Source of the DNA: Acidimicrobium sp. BACL17 MAG-120823-bin42
Lineage (GTDB): Bacteria > Actinomycetota > Acidimicrobiia > Acidimicrobiales > Ilumatobacteraceae
Direction: 5' to 3'
Assembly (NCBI GenBank): GCA_001438985.1
Contig: LIAZ01000004.1
Location: forward strand, 1-24,333
DNA: 24,333 bases
Made by a program: the position numbers and the translations under genes. Positions 1 through 7,433 of the stretch are shown here, one piece after another. Under the pieces are notes generated by a model. That model was not told where the DNA came from and did not search any database. It was given only the letters and a program-made list of their open reading frames with translations. Position 1 is the stretch's first letter, and every line of letters begins with the position of its first letter.

Positions 1-1
1 C

Positions 2-94
2 TCGGTGGTGGGTGAGTACGGCAGTTTCACCGATGGTGTGTATGAGTGTCGCAACTTGCGGCAGTTGGAAGGCTTTGTCGAAAAGCTGGTATGA
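2..94 (+). CDS. C-terminal end of an unidentified protein (partial)
   Basis: An open frame enters from the left edge and stops with TGA at 92-94. The visible 30 residues end in RNLRQLEGFVEKLV, a charged, helix-like tail. The stop overlaps the ATG of the next gene (ATGA at 91-94), the same coupling seen repeatedly in this window, which supports it being a real gene end. Too little is present to name a family, and I do not recognise it. Confidence 0.55.
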   Translation, partial: SVVGEYGSFTDGVYECRNLRQLEGFVEKLV

Positions 95-747
95 GCAAAA
101 CGCGCATCGTGCTGGTGCGGCACGGCGAATCGATTGTCACAGTGAATCGAGTTCTTGGTGGTCCGCGCACGTGTTCGGGCTTATCCGAGTTGGGCAAACT
201 GCAGGCGGCCCGTTTGCGTGACCGTCTGGCACACACACGAGAACTTGATGTCGACATTTTGATGTCAAGTGGCTATCCCCGTGCGCGGGAAACCGCAGAA
301 ATCATTGCGCCAGCACTGTCAAGCCTGCCGATCGCAATTGATACCGGGTTTGGCGAACATGATCCTGGTCCTGAATGTGACGGACTCACCTTTGATGAGT
401 TTGTTCGTCGGCACGGAAGTCCTGATTGGGGAGGTGATCCCAACGCGGTGTTCTTCCCAGGTGGAGAGACCATTGCCCAGTTTCATCGTCGTGTTTCAGA
501 TTCTTTAGATCAGGTGCTGAGAAAGCACTCGGGTAAGTCGGTGCTGATCGCATGTCACGGCGGAGTGGTTGATGCAATATTGCGAACCACCATGCAAACA
601 CCGCCAACGGGTGCATTTGAGGTGCACACCAAAAATTGTTCGATCACCGAGTTGGTGGAGGTGCGTGCGGGGCACTTTGCAATCGTGCGCTACAACGATC
701 ATGCACACTTGCACGGATTGCCAAGCGCGACGAACCTCGCTAGTTGA
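91..747 (+). CDS. Histidine phosphatase superfamily protein (phosphoglycerate-mutase-like)
   Basis: This 218-residue protein opens with RIVLVRHGES, the RHG signature of the histidine phosphatase superfamily; His11 is the expected phospho-accepting residue. The second catalytic histidine is His156 in ACHGGVVD. The family transfers or removes phosphate through a phosphohistidine intermediate; the substrate cannot be read from the sequence, and members include mutases, sugar and nucleotide phosphatases. I chose ATG at 91 because the RHG motif normally lies about ten residues from the N terminus and because it overlaps the upstream stop codon. A GTG at 46 would add 15 residues unlike the family. 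It ends 6 bases before the convergent glycerol kinase gene, leaving no room for a terminator between them. Confidence 0.88.
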   Translation: MSKTRIVLVRHGESIVTVNRVLGGPRTCSGLSELGKLQAARLRDRLAHTRELDVDILMSSGYPRARETAEIIAPALSSLPIAIDTGFGEHDPGPECDGLTFDEFVRRHGSPDWGGDPNAVFFPGGETIAQFHRRVSDSLDQVLRKHSGKSVLIACHGGVVDAILRTTMQTPPTGAFEVHTKNCSITELVEVRAGHFAIVRYNDHAHLHGLPSATNLAS

Positions 748-753
748 AGCTGC

Positions 754-2229
754 TCACCTCGATTGAGCCCAGTTGAGACTGCGGTTAACTGCACGCTTCC
801 ACAACATGTAATCGTGTGCCTCGGTGCCCGTTGGTTGTGGGGTAAACACGGTGTCGAGTTTCCATGCGTCGGTAACAGACTGCAGCGAGGGCCACACTCC
901 TTCGGCAAGACCTGCAAGGTATGCGGCACCCATTGCGGTGGTTTCAAGTTCATGGGGGCGCATCACGGAGACCCCAAGCTGATTGGCTTGTAACTGCAGA
1001 AGCAGGTTCATGATGGCAGCACCACCATCAACCCTCATGTCGGTAACGGTGACACCTGCGGCGTGAGACATTGCTTCGACGACATCGCGCGTTTGATAGG
1101 AAATCGATTCGACAACAGCGCGCGCAATGTGCGCGCGTGTTGTGCCGCGCGTAATACCAAGAACGGCGCCACGTGCGTACGGGTCCCACCAGGGGCTACC
1201 GAGTCCGGTGAAGGCAGGCACGACGACAACTCCGTTTGTTGACGGCACTGACTCGGCAAGTGGACCGACTTCTGGCGCAGAGTCGATGATGTTGATGCCA
1301 TCACGGAGCCATTGAATGGCGCTGCCGGTGACGAAAATCGCGCCTTCAAGGGCATAGACAGGAGCATCTGATCCCAATTTCCACGCCACGGTGGTGAGCA
1401 GGCCTTCACTCGGTGATGGGCATGTGGTTCCTACATTCATCAGCACGAAACTTCCTGTGCCGTAGGTATTTTTACTGCTGCCCGGGTTGAAACAGGCTTG
1501 ACCAAACAATGCAGCCTGTTGATCTCCGGCAATTCCAGAAATGGGAATGCCAGATGGAATCGAATGTGTGTGAGCAGTGACACCAACACGCTCACTTGAT
1601 GCAACGACGCGAGGGAGCGCATGCTCGGGGACCCCAAACATCGCACACATTTCATTGCTCCACTGCATCGATGTGATGTCGAACAACATGGTGCGACTTG
1701 CGTTGGTGACATCGGTGACAAATGATGAGCCCTGAGTCAAATTCCACACGATCCACGAATCAATCGTGCCGAGTGCAAGATCGGCGTTGTTCGGGACATT
1801 GCCATGTTTGAGCAACCATTCCATTTTTGATCCCGAAAAGTATGGGTCGAGAACGAGTCCTGTTGTTGCACGGACGAGATCAAGTTGGGGCGCGAGTTGC
1901 GAGCATCTCTCGGCAGTCCGACGGTCTTGCCACACGATTGCGCGGCCGTATGGTTTGCTGGTTGTCTTATCCCACGCCACCACTGTTTCGCGTTGATTGG
2001 TGATGCCGATTGCAGCGATCGGTTCGGAAACTCTGCTGATCACGTGAGACAGCGTGTGGTGAACGGCTTGCCAGATTTCATTGGCATCGTGCTCGACCCA
2101 TCCGGGAGTGGGGAAGTACTGGGTGAACTCTTGATACGACGAAATAGATTCACGTCCATCGGCAAACACTGCGCGCGATCGAATTCCTGTGGTGCCCGCA
2201 TCAATTGCGATAACGACCGGTGTACTCAT
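754..2229 (-). CDS. glpK: Glycerol kinase (FGGY family)
   Basis: A 491-residue FGGY carbohydrate kinase, close to the usual 495-505 residues of glycerol kinase, which makes sn-glycerol 3-phosphate from glycerol and ATP in the cytosol. Signatures of the glycerol kinase branch are EFTQYFPTPGWVEHD, TNQRETVVAWD, PYFSGSKMEWLL, GDQQAALFGQ, the SAIQWLRDG stretch, and FTGLGSPWWDPYARG. The phosphate loop reads DAGTTGIR; many glycerol kinases have DQGTTSxR here, so the Gln is Ala, a variant within the FGGY family that leaves some doubt about the sugar alcohol used. The ATG overlaps the stop of the small lipoprotein gene (ATGA at 2226-2229), so it is the last gene of the two-component operon. No glpF or glpD is nearby. 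Confidence 0.87.
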   Translation of the reverse strand: MSTPVVIAIDAGTTGIRSRAVFADGRESISSYQEFTQYFPTPGWVEHDANEIWQAVHHTLSHVISRVSEPIAAIGITNQRETVVAWDKTTSKPYGRAIVWQDRRTAERCSQLAPQLDLVRATTGLVLDPYFSGSKMEWLLKHGNVPNNADLALGTIDSWIVWNLTQGSSFVTDVTNASRTMLFDITSMQWSNEMCAMFGVPEHALPRVVASSERVGVTAHTHSIPSGIPISGIAGDQQAALFGQACFNPGSSKNTYGTGSFVLMNVGTTCPSPSEGLLTTVAWKLGSDAPVYALEGAIFVTGSAIQWLRDGINIIDSAPEVGPLAESVPSTNGVVVVPAFTGLGSPWWDPYARGAVLGITRGTTRAHIARAVVESISYQTRDVVEAMSHAAGVTVTDMRVDGGAAIMNLLLQLQANQLGVSVMRPHELETTAMGAAYLAGLAEGVWPSLQSVTDAWKLDTVFTPQPTGTEAHDYMLWKRAVNRSLNWAQSR

Positions 2230-2375
2230 GGTTTATTGAGATTAGTTTGCAATGCAGGATCAATGTTTCGAGGTTGAACATCTGTTGGTATTCCACACGC
2301 TGCAGCAACGATTGACAGACAGGCAACAGCCACGAACCACGTGGTGATGCGGCGCCAATATTGGGTGTGGTTCAT
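2226..2375 (-). CDS. 49-residue predicted lipoprotein at the LpqB position
   Basis: A 49-codon frame lies exactly between the sensor kinase and glpK. Its ATG overlaps the kinase stop (ATGA at 2372-2375) and its TGA overlaps the glpK start (2226-2229). The product starts with Trp/Arg-flanked basic residues (YWRR), has a hydrophobic stretch of about residues 13-26, and a lipobox ending at Cys27 (IVAAACGIP). About 22 residues would remain after cleavage. In many actinobacteria the gene after mtrB is lpqB, a lipoprotein with a GerMN-like domain, and the start of the mature part (CGIPTD...PR.I) looks like the beginning of such proteins. I infer a severely shortened LpqB-type protein, or a genuine short lipopeptide. 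The double overlap argues for translation, perhaps to couple glpK to mtrB. Confidence 0.7.
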   Translation of the reverse strand: MNHTQYWRRITTWFVAVACLSIVAAACGIPTDVQPRNIDPALQTNLNKP

Positions 2376-3868
2376 GCAGATGATTCGTCGGTGGTCGTAG
2401 GGATCTCGATAGGAAGTTCAACAATAAACCGAGCACCGCGGATTCCGTCGGTCCGGTTGGTCGCCCATATGCGGCCACGATGCAATGCCACGTGTTCGCG
2501 CGCAAGTGCTAACCCAAGACCCGCCCCTTCTGTGCCAGCGCGACGACCTGCTGCTCCGCCGCGTGAGAAGCGCTCAAAGATGTGATCAAACTCACCTTCG
2601 ATCAAACCGTCTCCGTCGTCTTCGACAATGATCCACACATGTGTTGGCGGTTCGTCGTTGTGGGCGCGCTGAATCACGACCTTAGGTTTACCGCCACTGT
2701 GGATTCGGGCATTGTCGATCAGGTTGGCAATCACTCGCGCGAGTCTTCGCTTATCTCCACGGATGGCAACGAGCGCATCCACGTCGTCGCAGACTATTTC
2801 GGTGCGCGGGATGCTGCTGACTGATACCGCTTGCTTCATGAACTCATACAGCGACAGCGGTTCAAGAACCAACCGAATTGCACCGGCGTCAAAACGCGAA
2901 ATTTCGAGCAAGTCTTCAACGAGACCTTGAAAGCGAAGGACATCGCTTGACAATAAGTCGAGCGCTGCCTGTGATCGCTCGGGCAATTCATCACGTCGTG
3001 ATTCCATTACTTGCACCGATGCAGCGAGCGTCATGAGGGGGCTGCGTAATTCATGGCTGACATCAGATGTGAACCGCGCATCTCGTTCCACTCGCTGCTG
3101 AAGCGTGTTCACCATGTCGTTAAATGCCGATGTCAGTGCTTGCATGTCGGGGTCGTCTGTTGGTTCGAGACGGGTTTCAAGTCGGCCATCGGCAATTGCC
3201 CGCGCAGCTTGAGCGGCGTTGGCGAGGGGGCGGACGGCTCGCCGTGAGGCGAACAGTCCAAGCGAAACACCCACCATTGTGGTGATCACCGTTGCAATCA
3301 GCAGCGCCAGCTGAAGGCTCTGCAGCGCAGCGCGCACCTCGCGCATGTTGTCAAACTCAAAATACAAAGCATCAACACGTGGTAGTGGTATTCCGACAAT
3401 CATTGCTTCGCCCTTTGGGGTGTCCACAATCATCAATGCGGCCCGCCCTTGATTCTGCACTCGCTCAAGTAAAACATCTGGGATCATGTCTTGGAGAAAT
3501 TGTGGACTGCTTGCTGACCATTGGCCTTGCATGAATATCAGCTTGTGGGTGTTGCCGGCTTGGTCAAGTGCAAGAGCAATTTCTTCGGGCGACAGAATTA
3601 AATCGTTCTGAGCACGCCGTGCATTGGTGAGAGCCTGATTTGTCTCGGTGTTGATGCGCTGTTCGACAAGATTTGCACGTGTAAATGAATACGTGATTGA
3701 CGCCAAAACGATGGACAAGATCAGTGCGCCAGCAACAAATATCAACAAAATTCGGTTGCGCAGGCCGATTCGTTTCGGCGTAATTCTGCGCACCAACGTG
3801 CGAATGAGTCGTCGCGCTCGAGTGAGGCGATAGCGAGGCGTTGAGGTTTCGGTGAAGATATCGGTCAC
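2372..3868 (-). CDS. mtrB: MtrB-like membrane sensor histidine kinase
   Basis: A 498-residue kinase. Domains in order: basic cytoplasmic N terminus, membrane helix about 40-60, extracytoplasmic sensor region about 61-185, second helix about 186-208, HAMP about 208-260, dimerisation domain with phospho-acceptor His272 in DVSHELRSPLMT, then the ATPase domain with NLIDNARIHSG (N box), VEDDGDGL (G1), FERFSRGG (F box) and GAGLGLALA (G2). It phosphorylates the response regulator encoded just upstream. Pairing with an MtrA-like regulator and a following lipoprotein gene matches the actinobacterial mtrA-mtrB-lpqB arrangement, a system linked to cell wall and division control. Starts with GTG at 3868, overlapping the regulator stop as GTGA. 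The orthology is inferred from order and motifs; a generic OmpR-class partner kinase is the alternative. Confidence 0.88.
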   Translation of the reverse strand: MTDIFTETSTPRYRLTRARRLIRTLVRRITPKRIGLRNRILLIFVAGALILSIVLASITYSFTRANLVEQRINTETNQALTNARRAQNDLILSPEEIALALDQAGNTHKLIFMQGQWSASSPQFLQDMIPDVLLERVQNQGRAALMIVDTPKGEAMIVGIPLPRVDALYFEFDNMREVRAALQSLQLALLIATVITTMVGVSLGLFASRRAVRPLANAAQAARAIADGRLETRLEPTDDPDMQALTSAFNDMVNTLQQRVERDARFTSDVSHELRSPLMTLAASVQVMESRRDELPERSQAALDLLSSDVLRFQGLVEDLLEISRFDAGAIRLVLEPLSLYEFMKQAVSVSSIPRTEIVCDDVDALVAIRGDKRRLARVIANLIDNARIHSGGKPKVVIQRAHNDEPPTHVWIIVEDDGDGLIEGEFDHIFERFSRGGAAGRRAGTEGAGLGLALAREHVALHRGRIWATNRTDGIRGARFIVELPIEIPTTTDESSA

Positions 3869-4551
3869 GACTGCAGGCGATAGCCAAGGCCGCGAACGGT
3901 AACAACGTGTGCTGGGTTTGCTGGATCAACTTCAACTTTCATCCGGAGGCGTCGAATATGGACATCCACCAATCGACCGTCGCCAAAGTACCCATATCCC
4001 CACACCTTGTCGAGTAGCAGTTCGCGGCTAAACACCCCACCTGGATCGTTGGCGAGTTCGCATAACAATCGGAACTCGGTTTTTGTGAGTTCTACTTCGT
4101 GGTTATCGAGCAATACTTTTCCTTCGTCGGGAATGATCTCGAGGTTGCCAAATATCAATTTTGGGTGGCCGGGCTGAGAAGGGCGAACGCGTCGAAGCAA
4201 CGCACGGATTCGTGCGGCAAGTTCTTTAGGGGCAAATGGTTTGGTCAGGTAGTCATCTGCTCCTGCCTCTAACCCTGCAACAACGTCGTGAGTATCTGCC
4301 CGTGCTGTCACCATCACGATGGGGACATTGCTTGACTTGCGAATGGTGCGACACAATTCGAAACCGTCGATTCCGGGAAGCATGATGTCAATGAGCACAA
4401 CATCTGCTGGATGCGTGCCGAAAAGTGTGATCGCTTCTTCGCCGCTGGCCGCCTCGTCAACCATCCAACCTTCGTCCTCGAGCGCAAGTTTTACTGATGC
4501 CCTGATTCGCTCGTCGTCTTCAACTGCCAATACGCGAATACCCACAGTCAC
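3865..4551 (-). CDS. mtrA: MtrA-like response regulator (OmpR/PhoB family)
   Basis: A 228-residue two-domain regulator. The receiver has the acidic pair Asp12-Asp13, phospho-accepting Asp55 in LIDIMLPG, Thr82 in VTAR and Lys104 in LTKPF. The C-terminal winged-helix domain has TEFRLLCELA, the recognition stretch RLVDVHIRRLR and the ending VVTVRGLGYRLQS, all typical of PhoB/MtrA proteins. It should bind DNA as a dimer when phosphorylated by the adjacent kinase. The GTG at 4551 is preceded by AAGGAG with an 8-base gap; a second in-frame GTG lies two codons further in. The upstream phosphatase gene ends 5 bases before it, so the ribosome site lies inside that gene. MtrA identity rests on domain similarity plus the kinase-lipoprotein neighbourhood. 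Confidence 0.9.
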   Translation of the reverse strand: MTVGIRVLAVEDDERIRASVKLALEDEGWMVDEAASGEEAITLFGTHPADVVLIDIMLPGIDGFELCRTIRKSSNVPIVMVTARADTHDVVAGLEAGADDYLTKPFAPKELAARIRALLRRVRPSQPGHPKLIFGNLEIIPDEGKVLLDNHEVELTKTEFRLLCELANDPGGVFSRELLLDKVWGYGYFGDGRLVDVHIRRLRMKVEVDPANPAHVVTVRGLGYRLQS

Positions 4552-4556
4552 AATGT

Positions 4557-5351
4557 TTACTCCTTCGGGGCGCTGGCGGCGATGATGAGGTTGGACAGCT
4601 GGTCGAAGATGGCTGGGGCAGAGACAAGAATCTCGGCCGGGTGGGCACTTTCACCTGCAAAGTCTCCACTGGTGCACCCAGCCTCATGGGCGATCAAAAT
4701 GCCGGCTGCAATGTCCCATTGATGGAGGTTCTCTTCGAAGTAGGCGTCAAGGCGACCGCAGGCCACGAAACATAAGTCCACTGCAGCAGCACCACCGCGC
4801 CGGATATCGCGAATGAGATGAATGAACTTGGCTACTCGGCGGGATTGAATGGTTCGTTGTTCGGGCGAATAACTGAATCCTGTGCACACCAATGCGTGAG
4901 AAACGTCTGTTATTTGGTTACAGCGGATGGGCGACCCGTTGAGAAATGCTCCACCTCCGCGAGTTGCAGAAAACATTTCGCCAAGTGCAGGTATGTATAC
5001 GACTCCAGCAATAGGACCTTGGGCATCGGATGCGCCGATTGAGACTGCCCATGCCGGCAAATCGTAAAGAAAGTTAGTTGTTCCATCAATGGGATCAATG
5101 TGCCACGTGATCCCTGACGAGCCCACCACGTTTGCACCTTCCTCGCCAACAATGGCATCAAGCGGGCGTTGTTGGCACAAACCCTCGACGATGAGTTTTT
5201 CTGAAGCCTTGTCGAATTCTGTCACCATGTCGGTAGCAGTAGTTTTGGTGTGCACGTGCTGAAGACCTGCCTTGCGACCAGCAAGAGCCATGTCCCCGGC
5301 AGTGGTTGCAAGATCGTGTGCGATCTCGAGCAACTCGTGTGCGAGTGACAC
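4557..5351 (-). CDS. Inositol monophosphatase family protein
   Basis: A 264-residue protein of the Mg-dependent, Li-sensitive phosphatase superfamily. Metal-binding residues are visible: Glu70/Glu71 in IVGEEG, Asp86 and Asp89 in HIDPIDGTTNF, and Asp213 in QWDIAAG. Family members dephosphorylate inositol 1-phosphate, histidinol phosphate, 3',5'-phosphoadenosine or fructose 1,6-bisphosphate; the sequence alone does not decide. In actinobacteria inositol phosphatases feed phosphatidylinositol and mycothiol synthesis. I chose GTG at 5351 (VSLAHELLEIAHDLA), two bases after the upstream stop; an open frame extends further but reads as low-complexity Arg-rich sequence overlapping that gene. It lies 5 bases before mtrA and is likely cotranscribed. 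Confidence 0.88.
   Translation of the reverse strand: MSLAHELLEIAHDLATTAGDMALAGRKAGLQHVHTKTTATDMVTEFDKASEKLIVEGLCQQRPLDAIVGEEGANVVGSSGITWHIDPIDGTTNFLYDLPAWAVSIGASDAQGPIAGVVYIPALGEMFSATRGGGAFLNGSPIRCNQITDVSHALVCTGFSYSPEQRTIQSRRVAKFIHLIRDIRRGGAAAVDLCFVACGRLDAYFEENLHQWDIAAGILIAHEAGCTSGDFAGESAHPAEILVSAPAIFDQLSNLIIAASAPKE
4560..4565 (-). promoter_or_regulatory. Ribosome binding site for mtrA inside the preceding gene
   Basis: AAGGAG on the minus strand is made of the last two sense codons of the phosphatase gene and sits 8 bases before the GTG at 4551. It decides that GTG over the in-frame GTG two codons later, and implies translational linkage of the two genes. Confidence 0.65.
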
Positions 5352-5353
5352 AG

Positions 5354-5638
5354 TTATTGCTGTTCTCGATCGGCGAGTTCGCGCCACTCGCCTAGTGCAC
5401 GCAGTACGAGCACAGCAACGACGCTCATGCCCGCTGCTCCGATTAACGATCCGATCAACATGCCTATTCCATTTGGGACTGCGCATGATCCGGAGCACTG
5501 CACATCAACCATTGAGTATCCAATCGATGCACCGGCCAGTCCAGCAATGCAGACTCCGACAAAAGCAAAGATGCGTGCGCGAATACTGGGCAGCGCAGAG
5601 AGTGGGCGAGAAGATGTTGCAGATTCGTCGTTCGACAC
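5354..5638 (-). CDS. Small two-helix membrane protein, unknown function
   Basis: A 94-residue protein starting at GTG 5638. It has a polar Ser/Asp-rich N terminus (about 1-18), a first hydrophobic helix about 22-42, a short loop with Cys48 and Cys52 (VQCSGSCAVP), a second helix about 56-80, and a charged tail ending ELADREQQ. I recognise no family. The two cysteines in the loop between the helices could form a disulphide if the loop faces outward, with both ends inside; this topology is inferred. It is the first gene of the minus-strand operon (phosphatase, mtrA, mtrB, lipoprotein, glpK) and is divergent from dinB with about 23 bases between starts. A longer open frame upstream runs antisense through dinB and is not believable. 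Confidence 0.6.
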   Translation of the reverse strand: MSNDESATSSRPLSALPSIRARIFAFVGVCIAGLAGASIGYSMVDVQCSGSCAVPNGIGMLIGSLIGAAGMSVVAVLVLRALGEWRELADREQQ

Positions 5639-5644
5639 GCTGAC

Positions 5645-5673
5645 AGCGTAGTTGTCGTATCGTGGTGCTTCTA
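5645..5673 (-). promoter_or_regulatory. Candidate leaderless promoter of the mtrAB operon
   Basis: On the minus strand TACGCT (5645-5650) matches the actinobacterial TAnnnT -10 pattern and ends 7 bases before the GTG at 5638, where transcription would be expected to begin. TAGAAG at 5668-5673, 17 bases upstream, is a weak -35. This would give an mRNA starting at its own start codon. The element overlaps the start of dinB, so the two divergent genes share the region. Confidence 0.35.
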
Positions 5674-6957
5674 GTGGAGCCCTCAGCAAAGCATTCCTCG
5701 CGCACAATTGCCCATGTTGATATGGACATGTTTTTCGTTGCTGTCGAGTTGAGACGTCGCCCCGATCTAGTCGGAAAGCCAGTGGTGGTTGGCGGCGACG
5801 GTCGACGCGGAGTTGTTGCGGCGGCCTCGTATGAAGCACGTCGGTTTGGCGTGTTTTCTGCGATGCCATCATCACGTGCTCGACGGCTGTGTCCGGATGC
5901 CATTTTTTTACCGGGTGATATGAGTCTGTATACCGAAGTGAGTGCAGCGGTGTTTGACATCTTTCGCGACTACACACCACGTGTTGAAGGCCTGTCTTTA
6001 GATGAAGCGTTTTTAGACCTGACGGGTGCATTGAAACTGTTCGGCGATGCTGTCTCGATTGCCGAGTCAATTCGCTCGCGTGTGCGCGATGAAGTGGGAT
6101 TGGTGTGTAGCGTCGGAATTGGGCCAAGCAAGTTCATTGCAAAACTTGCATCGAAACAGGCTAAGCCCATCGCCGATCAGCAAGGTGTGCGTCCAGGTAA
6201 AGGCGTCGTCCAGGTACATCTCGGGGAAGAAATCTCGTTTGTTCATCCGCTTCCGGTGAAGTCGCTGTGGGGAGTGGGCCCAGCGACATTGGAAAAGCTT
6301 GAGCGGATAGGTATTAGAAAGGTGTCAGATCTCGCTGCCGTGGACCGTGTGGCGCTTCAGCATTCGATTGGAGAAGCACATGCCAATCACCTCATAGGGC
6401 TTGCGCACGGCATCGATCATTCATTGGTCGTAGCCGACCGCGAAGCAAAGTCAATCGGTAACGAGGAAACGTTCGCACATGACGTGTTTGATCGTGGTCA
6501 GCTGCGAACGCATTTGGTGAGGTTGGCAGATGAAGTAGCAAGACGTTGTCGCAACGACCAGCAACTGCCACGAACGATCACACTGAAAGTGAAGTTTTCT
6601 GATTTTCAAACGGTGACTCGATCGCACACATCGCCAACGAGCATGGTTTCTGCTCAGGCGATGCTTCGGGTACTCAGTCCGTTACTCGAGAGCCTTGATA
6701 TATCGAGGGGCGTGCGTTTGATCGGAATCAGTACACGAAACTTTGATGAGCACGAACCGCAGTTGAGCCTGTTTGATGATGGGGCATTGACCGCAGATGC
6801 CAGTGCGCTCGATGAAGTCTGGGCACCCGCAACGAGAGCAATTGACGATATTCGGGAGCGGTTTGGCGACTCGGCGATTCGACCCGCGAGTACATTGCGG
6901 TCCGGGAAACGGCCGGGTACCTCAAAATGGGGTCCTGACGATCCATCTCATGAATAA
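5662..6957 (+). CDS. dinB: DNA polymerase IV (Y-family translesion polymerase)
   Basis: A Y-family polymerase of up to 431 residues. Catalytic acids are visible: Asp20 in HVDMDMFFVAVE, and Asp114-Glu115 in LSLDEAFLDL. The finger region has VVVGGDGRRGVVAAASYEAR, and the helix-hairpin-helix zone contains WGVGPATLEKLERIGI. Near the C terminus QLSLFDDG is a good beta-clamp binding motif, usual for polymerase IV. The protein copies past DNA lesions with low fidelity. The length exceeds the typical 350-400 residues mainly by a short C-terminal tail rich in Arg/Lys. Starts are uncertain: GTG at 5662, 5665 or 5674 all precede the first motif; none has a clear ribosome site. No LexA box is evident to me in the short upstream gap. 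Confidence 0.93.
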   Translation: MVLLVEPSAKHSSRTIAHVDMDMFFVAVELRRRPDLVGKPVVVGGDGRRGVVAAASYEARRFGVFSAMPSSRARRLCPDAIFLPGDMSLYTEVSAAVFDIFRDYTPRVEGLSLDEAFLDLTGALKLFGDAVSIAESIRSRVRDEVGLVCSVGIGPSKFIAKLASKQAKPIADQQGVRPGKGVVQVHLGEEISFVHPLPVKSLWGVGPATLEKLERIGIRKVSDLAAVDRVALQHSIGEAHANHLIGLAHGIDHSLVVADREAKSIGNEETFAHDVFDRGQLRTHLVRLADEVARRCRNDQQLPRTITLKVKFSDFQTVTRSHTSPTSMVSAQAMLRVLSPLLESLDISRGVRLIGISTRNFDEHEPQLSLFDDGALTADASALDEVWAPATRAIDDIRERFGDSAIRPASTLRSGKRPGTSKWGPDDPSHE

Positions 6958-6974
6958 ATAGATTTCGTCCTGCG

Positions 6975-7003
6975 TTGAGTTGGCGGCCGATTCGTGGAAC
7001 AAT
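6975..7003 (+). promoter_or_regulatory. Candidate leaderless promoter for the DUF3040 gene
   Basis: TTGAGT (6975-6980) and AACAAT (6998-7003) are separated by 17 bases and resemble -35 and -10 hexamers. The -10 ends 7 bases before the GTG at 7010, so transcription would start at or beside the start codon. No Shine-Dalgarno sequence precedes this gene, consistent with a leaderless mRNA. Confidence 0.45.
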
Positions 7004-7009
7004 AGGGAT

Positions 7010-7366
7010 GTGCCACTATCTGACGACGAAAAGCGAATCCTGAGTGAACTGGAAGAGCAGCTACAAACTGACACCAAGTTTGCCAATGCTGTTTCTTCAT
7101 CGGGTCTGTACAGCTATGCAATTCGTAAAGTGCGTTGGGCGACTCTTGGGGTTCTGGTGTCGTTGGTGTTTACGGTGCTCACGTTGCAAATTCACTTCCT
7201 CGTTGCGTTTCTTGGCTTCCTTGGAATGCTCGCCTGTGTCTTGGTGATCGAACACCAGCTGCGGGCAATGAGCAAGGCTGGGATGAAAGACGTTGCCGAC
7301 ACCTTGCGCTCTGCGGCCAAAGTGGGTGGCTTTCGCGCGCGCAACATATTTGACCGCGAACAGTAG
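7010..7366 (+). CDS. DUF3040 family membrane protein
   Basis: A 118-residue protein whose N terminus PLSDDEKRILSELEEQL matches the start of actinobacterial DUF3040 proteins (usually PLSxxEQRxLxExExxL). After a short polar segment (about 18-45) come two hydrophobic helices, about 46-62 and 64-82, then a charged cytosolic tail of about 35 residues. Function is unknown in the family. It lies upstream of mraZ in many actinobacteria, as here, though several genes intervene. I chose GTG at 7010 because it places the family motif at residue 2 and fits the promoter just upstream; a TTG at 6980 would add ten unlike residues. Confidence 0.78.
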   Translation: MPLSDDEKRILSELEEQLQTDTKFANAVSSSGLYSYAIRKVRWATLGVLVSLVFTVLTLQIHFLVAFLGFLGMLACVLVIEHQLRAMSKAGMKDVADTLRSAAKVGGFRARNIFDREQ

Positions 7367-7371
7367 GCACG

Positions 7372-7426
7372 TGACCTGAGCGGGTCAACCTTGGGTTACT
7401 CGTTGTTGCAACAATGCGACTAGTTT
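7372..7426 (+). promoter_or_regulatory. Operator-like palindrome and -10 before the acyl-CoA dehydrogenase
   Basis: The 67-base gap holds TTGTTGCAACAA (7403-7414), a perfect 12-base palindrome, and TAGTTT (7421-7426), a -10-like hexamer ending 7 bases before the ATG at 7434. An inverted repeat TGACC/GGTCA (7372-7376, 7383-7387) lies further up. There is no ribosome site, so a leaderless message is likely. The palindrome falls in the spacer region, where a bound repressor would block transcription; fatty acid genes are often under TetR-type control, but no regulator gene is adjacent. Confidence 0.4.
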
Positions 7427-7433
7427 TTCATCT

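Noticed and set aside
1119..1137. CGCGCGC/GCGCGCG hairpin with a 5-base loop
   Set aside because: It lies inside glpK coding for an Ala/Arg/Val stretch, with no T run on either strand; coincidence of GC-rich codons is sufficient.
5352..5498. Longer start for the inositol-monophosphatase-family gene
   Set aside because: The added residues are Arg/Cys-rich and overlap the membrane protein gene; GTG at 5351 follows that gene's stop by two bases.
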